Assembly (NCBI RefSeq): GCF_023343835.1
Contig: NC_064433.1
Span: forward strand, 31,341,214 to 31,405,213
Origin: Lagopus muta
Taxonomy: Eukaryota; Chordata; Aves; Galliformes; Phasianidae
Reading direction: 5' to 3'
Length of the DNA stretch: 64,000 nucleotides
How positions within the stretch are numbered: position 1 is the first letter of the stretch; the number at the start of each line of letters is the position of its first letter. The notes below the pieces were generated by a model. It was not told the origin of the DNA. It did no database searches and was given only the letters and a program-made list of their open reading frames with translations. The position numbers and the translations under genes are program-made. Shown here piece after piece: positions 12,701 through 24,929 of this stretch.

Positions 12701-12839
12701 AAGCATTTGCTGACTGGTCACTATTCTGAAGCATGGAGTACATTTTTTCTCCAGAAAAGACAGAGCTAAAGGCTCTGTCCCAAATGACCAGACATAGTCT
12801 GTAATAGCAGAACATTAATTTTCTACTTCTAAGTTTTCA
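9791..12839. other. Unique AT-rich non-coding DNA
   Basis: No gene or transposon is recognised. A 12-bp perfect stem is present at 11452-11499. Open frames are very short, with none longer than 81 codons, which fits non-coding DNA. Confidence 0.6.
11452..11499. other. Inverted repeat with 12-bp perfect arms
   Basis: CAAGAGGATTAT at 11452-11463 and its exact reverse complement at 11488-11499 flank a 24-nt loop. As RNA it would make a short hairpin. The stem is too short for a typical microRNA precursor, and the flanking bases do not extend the pairing. It could be a remnant of a small palindromic transposon or chance. Confidence 0.55.
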
Positions 12840-13150
12840 AAACCCAAGGGAAAGGTAACCAAATATGCATTTTAGGTCTTAATTTTCACCCCTTGAGAAT
12901 ATACATTATGTTTAATGTTCTTGCAATGTACCATACCTTACATGCAAATTTGCATTTTCTGGAAGTCATTTAAAATGAGTAAAACAAAGCTTTGTAAAGC
13001 TGTTTACTAAGTGATGCCACAATTTAATTGTAAAATTGGGTATCTTAATTATGCCATTATTGTATATACCTGTAATTAGGCAATAAGGATATTTAATTTT
13101 GTGTCAATTATCATGTACAATTATGAACTGAACAACCCTAATGAACAGTC
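12840..13150. promoter_or_regulatory. Candidate conserved non-coding element rich in POU/homeodomain sites
   Basis: Within about 300 bp lie the perfect palindrome ATGCAAATTTGCAT (12942-12955), which holds two overlapping octamer sites in opposite orientation, and a dense series of ATTA/TAAT cores, including CTGTAATTAGG, CTTAATTATG and TCAATTATC. There is also the symmetric AGCTTTGTAAAGCT segment. Such clusters are typical of vertebrate developmental enhancers in gene deserts. The AT-rich background makes ATTA motifs common, so the call rests mainly on the octamer palindrome and the absence of simple repeats or transposon traces. Confidence 0.3.
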
Positions 13151-13209
13151 TTAGAAAATGGTGGCCAAACTTGGCAACCAAACAGTTTATGAGTTCACCA
13201 TCCTACTTT

Positions 13210-13245
13210 TTATTGTTATTATTATTACTATTATTATTATTTATA
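13210..13245. repeat. Imperfect (TTA)n microsatellite
   Basis: Repeated ATT/TTA units are interrupted by single G and C substitutions, which indicates an old, no longer expanding tract. Confidence 0.85.
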
Positions 13246-16200
13246 AATGTGCCCTAGAACATAATGTGTGTTAATATGCTAATGTTTCACCTCAGATGAT
13301 GCACTGTATAAACATCTGTATGCAGTGAGCAGCATGAAGATAGATCTATGTTTCCTTCTCTTTGTATACAGTAACTATTTGCAATATTTGTAATTTGCAT
13401 TGCATTGGGTTTCCTCGTACGTCTTGACCATATCCTGGCTTCATTTAAGCTTTTCTATGCACTTCTACATAGTAATCTTGCTAGCACTCATACTTACTAT
13501 TTTGATCTTTGAATGTAATCCTCTCTTAAGAAAAGGGCCGGAGTAGTGGCAATACAAGCATGGAAATGTCCATCAGCATTTGCTGAAAAAGTAGCATACA
13601 AACTAGTCTTTAAAATAACATGTGAGCATGTCTTCAAACCCACTCAAGGACCAATAGATTCTCCTGCTTTACCAGTTCATGTAAAATTAGCCTATAGCTT
13701 TCAGAGGTGTCTTTAACTAAGCACTTTGTATTCCAAAAAGCATATACTTTTTGGACACTTTTCTGTGTCCACAGAGCTCCACTTAGTACAGATGGGCCTG
13801 CAAAACAGTTCAGCACCTAAGAAAGAAGAGAACAAAGCAAATCTGTTGTGGTGATACCCTGAGGCATCCATATAATGATGACAGTACTCAAAATTCCTTT
13901 CACCTAGTTGCAAACCATGGTCTAACAAGCCACAACATTCAGCCTGATGGAGAAATAACAGAACAGAAAATTTGCTAATTAGTTAGTAATTGTGTGCATT
14001 CTTGTCATAATTCAGCACCTGTCTATTCCCAAAACTCAGGATAATTTTAGAAGTTTAGATCATTGTAGATAATGATAACTTTAGATAGGAGTGCTGTGCC
14101 TATCCTCCCCAGAGAGGGTACAGAAATGGGTATAATGTGGCAGCTGAAATCATATTCCAAGAATATTAGCTGAAGTGCCTATAAGACAGCAATCTTATAA
14201 CTGTGATCCGGGAATGAGTTGAGCTCTAGCTGAACTCTAGCCAGTGTGAATACTGAGAGTGCCTAAGTGGTGTCTCCATTCTTCCATATGCTTCGTTACA
14301 ATTACTGTTTAGCATGGAAGAGAAGATGGGTGGTTAGTCTTGCATGCACAAGGAATGGATCCAAACAATTCTCAACAATTTTTGTCAATGCATCACTTAA
14401 ATTCTATCTATAAAAAGGGACAGTTTTGCTGCTTATGGTTCATGGACCATAAATTGAGAAAAACTGTACTTATTATCTGAAAAGATTCTATTGCACGTTC
14501 TTTTCAGTTGCCATGAAAGAAATTTTCCTGCAAATAATTTATAAGATGTAATTGTTCTTACTCACTATTCACTCACTTTGTGTCTGTTTTACTGTCCATT
14601 AGCAGATCACACTTTTTTGAAGATATAATGCCACCTTCGGTTACAGTTGTGACCTTTGCCCAGAGGGGTGCCATCTCCTGTATCTCAAACCAGGCATAGG
14701 CAAGAAAGCAAATGTGATTTGTTGAGTTTATGATCACAGGTAAGAGAGGAAAAATATGGATTTCTGTTAGTGACTCACATTTGTAAGTGCCTCAACTTTT
14801 GTTTTGGGAACTACCAACTGAAGCATATGCCAAAAGAGCAGAATTAGCATTTGCAAAGTAAAACAGGAGCCTGCATGTGGTATTGGTACTGTTCAGGGCT
14901 GCAGCACAGCACAAAATTCAGTCTGACATTGAACTGCTCTTTTTAATATAGGCCTCATATAATGCAGCAACCAGGCAGAATGTAGAGTGTTTTCATGCTC
15001 TCTAATTTCTAATATATGGCCAATGATGAATTGTTACCCACATATAATTATTTTTCACAGGGTGAGTAGTGTGAGTAGACATCTTGTAATGTGCATGTGT
15101 AAGTGAAATGGAGTCATAAAAATTAGTATTAGGTTAGAGGATCATTTTAGGTTAACAAATTCGCTTTCCTAAAAATAAATTTATTTGTATTCAATTTCGA
15201 ACAAATAACAAAAATCAATCCTTTTGGAAACAAGATATCTGGGACATGTTTCTTGTTTACACTGTGTACCACACCAGAAATATAAATTGTATTTAAAGGG
15301 AGTAAATATTCTATTTGCATCCACTTCAAATCTACTTTATACTTCCAGATTGGTACTTAAGGGCCTTTGGGAATCCTTGAAGAAATCTGGGAAATTGCTA
15401 ATGGAAAATATATCATATTCACATTGGTTTTCAGGAGATACGAAGCCAAACTTAAGGAGCACTATCTTGAATCTTTTCTTCCCTGAGATAAGTTTAGGAA
15501 GTATAACAAACTAAAAAAAAAAAAGCCAAAAATGGATTTGGAATCAAATGTCACCATGCAGATAGTCAAGTGCACCATTGTAAGATTCTGCATGAAAATA
15601 TGTTTGCTTTTCTGTTGCAAATAGTAATCTAAAAAGAGTAAACAACTATATGCAGAAGGCATGTCACACTGATGCTGTAATGACATGCTCTAATGACTAT
15701 GGAACATATACTTCAAGTCATTTTATCTAGATACATGATTCCATTCAGTTCACAACAAAAGTTTCTAGTGGATACTAGAAAGTTAAAGGTAAAAGGCAAC
15801 ATTTCTTTTTCCAGTAAATATAAGCTAGAATAACAAAATAAGTTACAAACACATCTCCTTTCTACTCCAATGAAAATGAGAAGTAAATAAACCTGTCTTT
15901 TGAAAAAAAAATGACAGCTAATTCACTTAAATTTGGTTTGTACAATAAACTAAGTAAAAAATATATGGTTTTGGAGTGTGTAAGTACTATTTTAAAATTT
16001 TCTTAAGAAAAAGAAATCACCTTTGGAAGCAAACATTTTGTTTCAGAATTTTCACCTCTGCAATATATAAAATGCAATAAAATGATTCCCCCCCACCACC
16101 ACCATTGAAGTGCTTTTCTCTTTTTTTTTCCCAGAAAAGGTTATAAACCAACAAATGTCTGTAACACTGACTCATGACAGTAATACAGAATTAGGAAGTA

Positions 16201-16370
16201 CAGTGCAGGAGATACCATGATTTGAGTGGCAACAAAAAATCAAAATCTACTGACAAAGTCAAAAGATGTCATTTTTTTGGAGATAGCTGTGTCAGGTAAA
16301 GTGCATCAGAAAAATATCATATTTGGTTATTATTCCATGTTTGTGCTTCTTTTTTTTTTCTGTAATGTAC

Positions 16371-16406
16371 ATGAAATTATTTATTTGTATATGAAATTAT
16401 TTATTT
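16371..16406. repeat. Tandem duplication, 20-bp period
   Basis: ATGAAATTATTTATTT occurs at 16371-16386 and again exactly at 16391-16406. This is a two-copy tandem duplication of about 20 bp inside AT-rich DNA. Confidence 0.8.
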
Positions 16407-17254
16407 TTCTATTAGTATGTATTATTTTTGAATATTATTAAGTAGTTGCTTTTATGTCCATCTGACATGGCTGCATTACAGATAAATATGAAGTATGTAT
16501 TAAGTAAACAGTTTTTTTACAGTCCTTGAGGACAAAATATATACTGTGCTCCAAGTCAAGTTTATGAATAATATATACTATGCAAATATAGTGGCACTTA
16601 TCTTGTTTAAAAGAAATGTAAAACCTATGATAGCATAAGAATTTGCATAGATTACTAATATGTCTTTTGAGACTTTTAAAAAACATATTTACATGTATAA
16701 ACCATTTCCTTCAGTTCACATAACCTCCCATCATTACTGAGCAATACTGAAATAACCAGTCCCAGATAACCTGCTTCTGGATTACAGAATTTAGTTTCCA
16801 ACTAAAATCATGTCAGGTCATGCCAGACTGTGTAGAAAGACAGCAACAGATACCTCTTTCTCTGTATTATGCTGACTATCTCTGTCTTTCTCTCCATCTG
16901 TGTAATGTACAATATGCATTCGAACATTTTCTGCACATTAAGGGGGAAGTTTATTGAACATGTGATGATTTGATTGTAAGGTACTCATCCACATATGTGG
17001 ATACACACTGTGAATACTTAGTATCAGATATTAAGACAAGTCTAGCAAAATCAAACAGAACTGAGAACTGTTCTCACCAGTTCTAAGAAGAATTCAAGAT
17101 TAAGCCCTTTTAAAACAACAACAAAAAAGATCTGTTTGCATTTATGATCATCGAGCAATCAGTGAAATGATGTACATGAGCATAAGATTCCAATAAATGC
17201 CTCACCTTGTGTACCTATATACAAGTAACATGACCTAACACGTTAGAAAATAAT

Positions 17255-17460
17255 AGATGTGGTTTGTTAAGCCATTTTGTAAGAGCACAAATCCGGATTT
17301 CTAGATGCTCACTTGTGTTTCACTTAGCTCATACAACTCCGCTTGAAAGTCTTGTGCCACGATGGAATGATAATTGGGTGTTGATGAAAAACATCAATCA
17401 TCATTGTATTGTGATTGGAGTTATATTTGTTTTAAAGTTGAGCAGTAAGATATTGTGAAA
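17255..17460. promoter_or_regulatory. Candidate conserved non-coding element with TGATNNAT-type sites
   Basis: This block is compositionally more balanced than its surroundings and contains several PBX/MEIS/HOX-like motifs: TGATAATTG, a perfect inverted repeat TTGATG-aaaaa-CATCAA at 17381-17397, ATCAATCATCATTG and TGTGATTGGAG. No repeat or exon explains it. Enhancer function is inference from motif density only. Confidence 0.25.
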
Positions 17461-18320
17461 TAAAGCATATGGGTTTGGAGATTGAACTTTAAAAGCTCCT
17501 TCATTCTGAGCCCAAGTGTGAATAATTCCTTAAATCAATAGAGATTATTGAAACTCCAGGATTACCTGAAAGGGTTATGAAGAATTTATCAGTAAAGAAA
17601 AAAATAGTCAGACTCTTTCCTAGTAGATATCTTTGTGCTTCATCTTCTGTAATACTTCTAAACCCCTACAGTAAGTACTTTTCCAACATTTGTTCTGGGA
17701 CAAGCCAGCCTGATTTTGAAGTTCTATTTTGCGAAGTCTTTCAGTAGAAATGTTTTGTAATCAGTGATTTAAATGATTGTTAAATGATCCATTAAAAAAT
17801 AATAATAATTAAAAAAACTAACCAAAGTTTAATTGATTTAGGTTTATAGGTTGATAGGTTTATTTATACCAGTCACTTTACATTATAATTAAGATGTTAA
17901 TCTTTGTCCATGGTTGAAAATAAACATCCAATTATATGAAAGAGGCTGTATAAAGCTGAAACTTTTTAAATGTGAAACTGTTTTGATTGTTACTTCCATG
18001 ATAAGCATCCATTAACATAACAAGAGATCATTAGGATAGGGCTGAGTATTGCTAGAGTTATTTAAATGACTCAGAATGCCCAGGGCTTACAGAATGGAGG
18101 TTACAGAATGATGCAATAAATGTGCAGTGCAGCTAATGTAGTAGCCTGTATTTTCACTGAGGCATACAAGTGATGCTATGAAGCCCTTAACCCCTGGAGA
18201 TGCATTTCATCCGACTGCCCTTTGTGCTCTTTTCTTCCTTTGATGCTGGGAACACAAAAAGCACAGACTGAAAATTCACTGAAACGATGTTTTCTGCAGT
18301 TACTATGTGTAGGCACTGAT

Positions 18321-18352
18321 GAAAGAAATTTACGCTACTATGAATTTCTTTC
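18321..18352. other. Inverted repeat with 10-bp perfect arms
   Basis: GAAAGAAATT at 18321-18330 pairs with AATTTCTTTC at 18343-18352 across a 12-nt loop. It sits within 18000-18450, a stretch of balanced composition free of simple repeats. It could form a small hairpin or be two inverted binding sites of the STAT or interferon-response type (GAAANNGAAA-like). Confidence 0.45.
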
Positions 18353-20122
18353 ACTCCAGTACCCAACAGGAGACAAGTGACATTCTCTGTTTCTGCTTTT
18401 TCACATCTAGCTTGTTAAAAACTGCTGGATATTACTGTGATAAAGATCCAGTGATCTAGAGTTTCTGAGGTTAGAGAGGGATTTCTTAGGTCGAGAAGTT
18501 CTTATATATGTGAAGATTTTAAATAGACATTTATGTAGGTCAAAAGGGTAAGTTTTGTAGTTGAAGGGCAGTTTCATGAAGAATAGTGAAGCGGATGGAT
18601 TACCACTTTAGGCTTTTGTTCTTCAGTGTGCCTAAATTATAGTAACTTTATTGATGTGTGAAAATGAGTCAGAAAATTATTGCTATTGTTGATCAGAGGC
18701 AAATTCAGAGAGCTCAGTAATGTGGCAGATGAGCTGGCAAATGTGTTGCAACCAGTAAGTGAACAAAAGCATTTGAAGAAGGTGTTGAGAGAAGAGTGAA
18801 TTTAAGAGTTATTCAGAAGGAATCTTTTCTATTCTTCTCTGTAAAATGTTTTCAGTCTTCACTCTCCTTTTTCTTCAACATGTCATCCATCTTCCCTTGC
18901 TCTCACTAAACCAGTTCTCATTAACCTCCTCCTTCTTGAATAGATTGCCATTGTTTTTCCGCTCTGAAACTGTGACCAACATGCACAGGAATGTGTGGTA
19001 CAGACTGTTGGCTACAGCCTCTCACTTGTTTTTGGCTACAGAAACTACTGCTAATTATTACATTCCTTTAACTACTTCCCATAACGAACAAAACCACTTT
19101 GAAAAATATGAAATTAATTAATGATCCCTTCTGAGACTTCTACCTACTTAAGCTTTATTTAGACTAATTTCAGCTGGGACCAGAAGGTTCAGGTTATCTG
19201 TCAGGGTTATATAAGTCAGAATTTCTCAGCTTTTAGAATCCAAGAATCACCTGCTTTTGCAGAAGAAAAAAAAAAAACTTTGTAATACAATGTTGTCAGT
19301 TTTCTTTTCAAGGATAAGCAAATGAAAATGAAGCTAAATTCCTGGTGTTCACAGTTGTTTCAGATATTGCCTGCATGCATGAAAATGGGTACACACACGT
19401 TCTAAGTCCTTTAGAAGTTCAACCAACACCAAATGTGCTGCCAAGTTCTGAATACTGTCAACAAGCACTTAGAATGATTTCAGTTCAGGCAGTTCTCAGT
19501 CACTACAGGCCAGTTTTCAAAAGAGCTTAGCATTTGCCTAACCATAACTGCAGAGAAGATTTCGAACAGTGTTAAGAAGCAAGAAGCTCTCACTGACCAG
19601 GCTTTCAAAGAGATTTGTCAAGGTCTAAACTTTTCATACAATGGCCATTTAACCTGATCCTAAACAGAGACTGAGCTTGTGTTAAAACTGTAAGTATTAA
19701 ATCTGTTTCATAAATATGTTGACTTTGAGGATTTCTCTGGCAAGAAGGGGAAATTTCTTCATTAATTTCTGACTTTGAATACTAGATTTACTCCTGTGTC
19801 TTGGCATGAACTTGAAATTTTAACTTGAAAACAATTCCCTTGAGGCATAAACATATAGTTTCTATGCTTAGACATGCTAAGCCTTGTCAATTTTGTTTTT
19901 ATTTATCTGAACTAGATTTTACCGTATTTATTTAGGTCATATTACCCTCCTTGTATATTGCATGTAGTTTCTTTGTTGTTATTATTGTTTTCCCATTGGT
20001 GTATTAAACTGGGCTAACAGAGTAATGATTTTTGTTACCTCCTTCTTATGTAAGAAGAACATACGTAGATCTAACCAAACTCACCACCTGTGGTTTGTTA
20101 CAGTGACATTACAAATCATGGT

Positions 20123-20143
20123 AATGATCTCTTAGAGATCATT
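20123..20143. other. Near-perfect palindrome AATGATCTCT-T-AGAGATCATT
   Basis: Two 10-bp arms are exact reverse complements around a single T. It could be the fused ends of a deleted palindromic transposon or chance. Confidence 0.45.
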
Positions 20144-21539
20144 GCTCTGTTTTCATCAATGATCATTATACCCTCATTATTTTTACATTTTTATGCTATA
20201 TACATAGTAAGAGGATTAGTCATCCTTAATCACTTTGAAGCATAATATTAAAAGGATTTCAGGACAGAAATTCAATCCAGAAAAATGTTTCTAAAAATAT
20301 ATTTCAGTTTTTAAGAAGTTCTGTTGTTATTACAAAGCGTCGATGTTTTCCAAAATATAAATAAGGCTGGCTAAAATATCCACTTACTTTTCTCATATCC
20401 TCTTAAGCAATCTTCATTTTCCTGAAAAATAATCTCATAATCAAAGCTAAGCCTGAAAAGGCAAGATGGAGGTGGAAGAAAAAAGATATTCTGTTTAAAA
20501 AACATTTGCTTCTGTGTATTTAGGTCTGCAGAAAGTGCTTGTACTGTTTACCTATCAGTAAACACAGTCAAAATGCCCCAAGGTATTAAAACTCAATGTG
20601 TCAGCAAATACTAGGAGTCAGGTGTTTAGTGGTCTACATGTTAGGATGCTTGAGAATTTTCCAGGCATCACTGAACAGTTTTCATTCATGCATAGTTTAT
20701 AATGTGACAAAATATGCTGAATAAGAACAATGGTAGAAGCAACACAGTAAATAGGATCTCTTTCAACTGGGCTTCAGTCTCATGTAATTCTTCTTGCACT
20801 AAGCTTTCTCAAAGTGTCCTTTTTTTTCCCCACTGTGATTGGTTCAGCCTACATAAACTGTAAGCAGTGATCCCACAGTTGGATTTGGGGAACTTAGGGG
20901 TCATAAGCAATTTTAGTATTTCTGTTAAGGAAATCTTTCCAGCCAGCTGCAAGCATCCTCACAGCTCTTAGTTTTCTTCAGTTCCCCAGATAGTCTTCAC
21001 TACCCAGAACACTTTGAAGTTTATTGCTCTTGCCCTTCATACATACACACTATTGTCAAGGATCCTGAAAACATCCTTCTCAGCTTTCTCTCTTAACTGT
21101 AGAGACCAGCTGTCGACATTCAAACGACCATGCCTACAGTTACTTTGAACATAGTTGAAGGAAAGAGGAGAAGTGAAAGGCTTGTGAACAAGTGTCAAGA
21201 AAAATGAGCAACTACTGTGCAAATGGAGTTGGAGAGATGCTAAGTGCAAGTCATTGTCATTCTACAGATAAGTACCACTGTATATTTCTTTTTTTTTCTT
21301 GTAGTCTTCTAGTAGCTGAAGCATTAGAAAAAAAGGAAATTAAAAGTACATCTATCAGGAAAAAATATATGTTTTCCCATGAATCAGAAAAAGAAACTGT
21401 AGAACAAGAATGAAAATGAGCATGGCAGACAGTTAAACACAAAGTAGAATGAAAGAGATGATTACAGATTCAAAGGGGAGCAACATCAATCAGGCCATTT
21501 TTGTTAGATTAGAAAGAAACTTTATCTATATGACTTGCT

Positions 21540-21900
21540 TAATTCATGAATAACCTGTGCAATAGTGTCCATGGTAGAATCCACCCCTTGATCCCAAGCT
21601 CATCTATATTTTGCTTCTTTCTGTGGTAGTCTGAGGTGTCATGGGCCCACCGATCTAAAAATAATTCACCGTTATGTTGCTAGTCCAGATCTACCTAAAC
21701 CACTTCAATTCTAGCAGCCCAATACACCTGCTGGTTGTTTTTATGTTCTTCAGTGACATGACTCTTGGGTATGTGAGCATCTATGAGATGTACTTTTACA
21801 ACCGTATTCTCAACCCAGTTGCGCAGGCAACTAAGGCATCTTCCATCCTCATCAAGGGAAGTGCTAACCTTTTCTTCTTTCATACAACATATGAGGACAG
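21540..21900 (-). mobile_element. ERV-L type endogenous retrovirus, pol fragment (RNase H end and integrase start)
   Basis: On the minus strand, short open stretches carry residues typical of the pol polyprotein of avian ERV-L elements. One stretch (about 21695-21830) contains LRNWVENTVV, then DAHIPKSHVTEEHKNNQQV and AARIEV, the junction between RNase H and integrase. A second stretch downstream contains RWAHDTS followed by a Tyr-His pair, consistent with the two histidines of the integrase zinc-binding HHCC motif. A third, in another frame at about 21545-21600, reads DQGVDSTMDTIAQVIHE. The frame shifts at least twice and the similarity fades at both ends, so this is an old, dead fragment without visible LTRs. 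The host gene complement nearby gives no context. Confidence 0.78.
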
Positions 21901-22450
21901 AAGTTTACTCAGGCACATCCTCAGCTGCTAGTTCTGTTAATAAGATAGTAAGAAAACATCTGAGTGATACCCAATTTGGTACTGTAAGTCTAGTCATATT
22001 CAATATATGAACTGTTACGATTACGGATTAATAACTAGCACACTGCCCCATTTGTCTAGTGGCATTCGGTGAGCTACTCATGAGCCCCTCATTCTTCATC
22101 TAGCAGCATTGAGTCAGAACTCACATGGCTAACTTAGGAGATGGTACAGTTTATTGAAGCAAAGGATGCACAAATTCTTTGGATTGCTGGTGATAAATTT
22201 ACTGTCAGCAAAGCTTGTGCAATGAATGAACTGTAATACAGCCTGACCACCAGCATGCTGACTTATAAATCAACTCTATAGAGATTTCTAAGTTTCCAAA
22301 GAAAGCACTCGGCATAATTGAGTGTGTGAATCTACCCAGTAGGCAGCTCTGTAGGGAGAAAGGTTCAGCTCCTCGACTGATCACTGAAGTCAGAGGCATT
22401 CTTCCAATTTATCTGTGATGGTATCTTCCCTGACGTACTGATGTACCCCC
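21901..22450. other. DNA beside the ERV-L remnant, possibly part of it
   Basis: This stretch has a few CpG dinucleotides (TTACGATTACGG, GGCATTCGG, CACTCGGC), more than the surrounding unique DNA. It could be further decayed retroviral sequence or a remnant LTR. I could not match it to pol motifs on either strand, and I see no clear TG...CA ends or target duplication. Confidence 0.2.
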
Positions 22451-24809
22451 TGTCTTCAGCCATTTTTTATATTATTTCTTATTATACAGATGGAACTTGA
22501 CTGGCTCGTGTCATGACTTTATTTTTGATTGGTGTGAAATTCTCTCAATTTTATTTAAAAAATATAGGCTAAAACATTCAGACTGCACGCTCAACAAGGG
22601 GTGATCACACCTGGAGGTGGGTAGCTTTTGGGATGAAGCTTATAATGAGCTCATGTTGAGCAACAGATGCAGATGGATAGACAGATTGGGTTGGGGTATA
22701 TTATCTTGTAATATGGGAGTATGTTGTCTGAAGGGGCTGTGAAATCTTCATCACTGGAAATTCTTAAAAAGAGATGAAGTCATCTGCTCAGAAAGTTTTA
22801 TCTATATCTCATTTCTAAGGTTGGATCAACTCTTATAAGTGTGATGAAAGATATGAACACTCTGTCAAACTTAGTTACATTATGGTTAGTCTTTACTTCA
22901 ATTTCTCTTATGTGTTTATTATTTTGAACAATATTTTGGTATATATGTCCATTGGCAATGATAGAACTATCAAGAAAATAAAGCAATAAAAACATTCCAA
23001 GCAGTAGAGGCAGCATGACTGCAATTTTTTCCAATTTTTACTTTGAAGAACTTTAGTAAGTTCTGTAAAAGGATTGACTGAACTGACAGAGAAAACTCAA
23101 GTTCTTCCCACATAGGGAGTGGACACTTTTGAGGATACTGACATTTTAAAAGCAGAATTAGATGAATGCGTGATACTTGTGTAATACAGAGTTTACATTT
23201 GGAGTAAGCCGAAGAGCAAGATGAACACACTCACTGTCAGCACTGCTTTTTCAACCCACCATTTCTGTATTTACTTTTAATATAATAGGTAAACTTATAC
23301 GTGATTCAAACATCCTGCACTTACAGATAAAAAAGAGCCATTATGTCACTTCGTCTGATTTTTGTATAACACAGGCCAGAAACTTTTACTATGTCATTAA
23401 CTTTATATAGTACATAATTTCTTGCCAAGATCATAAAAAATAATCAAGAACACAACACTTCCTCTTAAAGTGGCTTCATTGATTTGCAAAGTCAATACTA
23501 GCATCTTTCTCAAATTTGCACCCTAAATTCTTATGGCAATCAAGAGTGTTAGAACTAAAGTACATTTTTATCTGGATTCATGTTCCTTGCCATCTCTTGT
23601 ATATAATCCCATGTGACTCTTGTCAATTTTTCCATTTTGATAGTCATTAAGGGAAAATATGTTCACCCACTTAAATATCTTAAAAATATAAATGCAGAGT
23701 CCTGCCAAAATAAACAACAGATGCTAAAACATACCTTGGGGTGAATACTTTAGTCAGAATAATCATTATCACATAATACACAACCACATTATCTTCATCT
23801 GTTCCTGGTGGTGTATTCCCAGGAAGCCTAGGTAACGTATTTCATTGTACCAAGAGACGTTGGGTTCAAGGCATGCTCATCAAATCTTCTCATTCCCTTT
23901 TTGAAGAGATTAGATGTACATATAAACATTGCTAGAATAAGCAAAACCAAACAACATGGGCAGCATATGAGATGACTTTTAGCATAATTTTACAATCATT
24001 TTCTTTACTAACACAATGATCTTATAATAGCAAAGTCAAATGGAGATTTTGAAAAATAACCCATCAAAAATTATGAGGATTTTCAGGAACCATGGGTGTG
24101 TATTCAGAATATTTGAGTTAGGAGTCTTTAGTGTGAAATTCAGATACTGATATGGCATTGGGATCCTGAATAAACTTGATAGCTTTATCTTTCTTTTTAC
24201 TCATTACAGTTCCCTTTCTACTTTTTAATCTCAAGACTTGATTATTAATTTTCATAGTTCTGTACTGTCTCTACTGAGTACTATAATACATAAAGACTAG
24301 ATTATACTGGAGAAAGTATGAGTCTGTGGACAGTAAACCCAACACAATTTTTTGAGTACAGATCACGGAATTGTTGCATTAAATTTCTGTGTGCTTATCC
24401 ACTTGATGCAGATTAAAGTGCATAACCCAACAGTCTTTTATTACTTATCTCCCCACAGGTTTTAGCTATAATATCTGGTTTATCTATAGTCTGTTTTAAA
24501 GGTGTTAAGAATTTGAATCCCAGCAGTGAGCAGTTTATGCTGATTGTTGTACCAAATGTAGGTAGGTGCAAGTTAGTATTGGATAGCAAGTTACAGCTCT
24601 GCAGAATGTAATTACTAGGTGAAAACACTTGTTCCTTTAAAGCTTACAAGAAGGTGGCTAAAATTGGCTTAGATGATAGTATGCTTATGGCAATAACATA
24701 ATTTGTATCTCTAGGGGTTTGAGTTATTTATGAAACGATGTAGCTCATTCTCTTGGTTTTGAGTTAAATGTGTTTTCAGGGCTAAAATATATTACATTTG
24801 CGGTCTCCT
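22451..24809. other. Unique AT-rich non-coding DNA
   Basis: No gene, transposon or notable repeat is recognised. Two overlapping minus-strand open frames at 22798-23230 have no recognisable domain. Confidence 0.55.
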
Positions 24810-24929
24810 TAAAACATCAGAGATCTTAATCTGGACAGGCCTAATTAAGTTTGCCTGCATTTCCCCCTGTGTATTTTTAGAAATATAGGTCACAAATGCA
24901 GAATCATCCATCGTAGACAGTTTTTCAGT

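Larger units (their letters stand above)
13151..17254. other. Unique AT-rich non-coding DNA
   Basis: No gene is recognised. It contains an imperfect TTA microsatellite at 13210-13245, a short C-run with CCACCACCACC near 16091-16105 and a 20-bp-period duplication at 16371-16406. Two overlapping short minus-strand open frames at 13634-13928 have no recognisable domain. Confidence 0.55.
17461..21539. other. Unique AT-rich non-coding DNA
   Basis: No gene or transposon is recognised. It contains two short inverted repeats (18321-18352 and 20123-20143) and an A-run near 19265-19278. Open frames stay under 92 codons and show no domain. Confidence 0.55.

Noticed and set aside
18846..19121. 91-codon plus-strand open frame as a possible exon
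   Set aside because: No domain similarity and no convincing splice signals at the ends; length fits chance.
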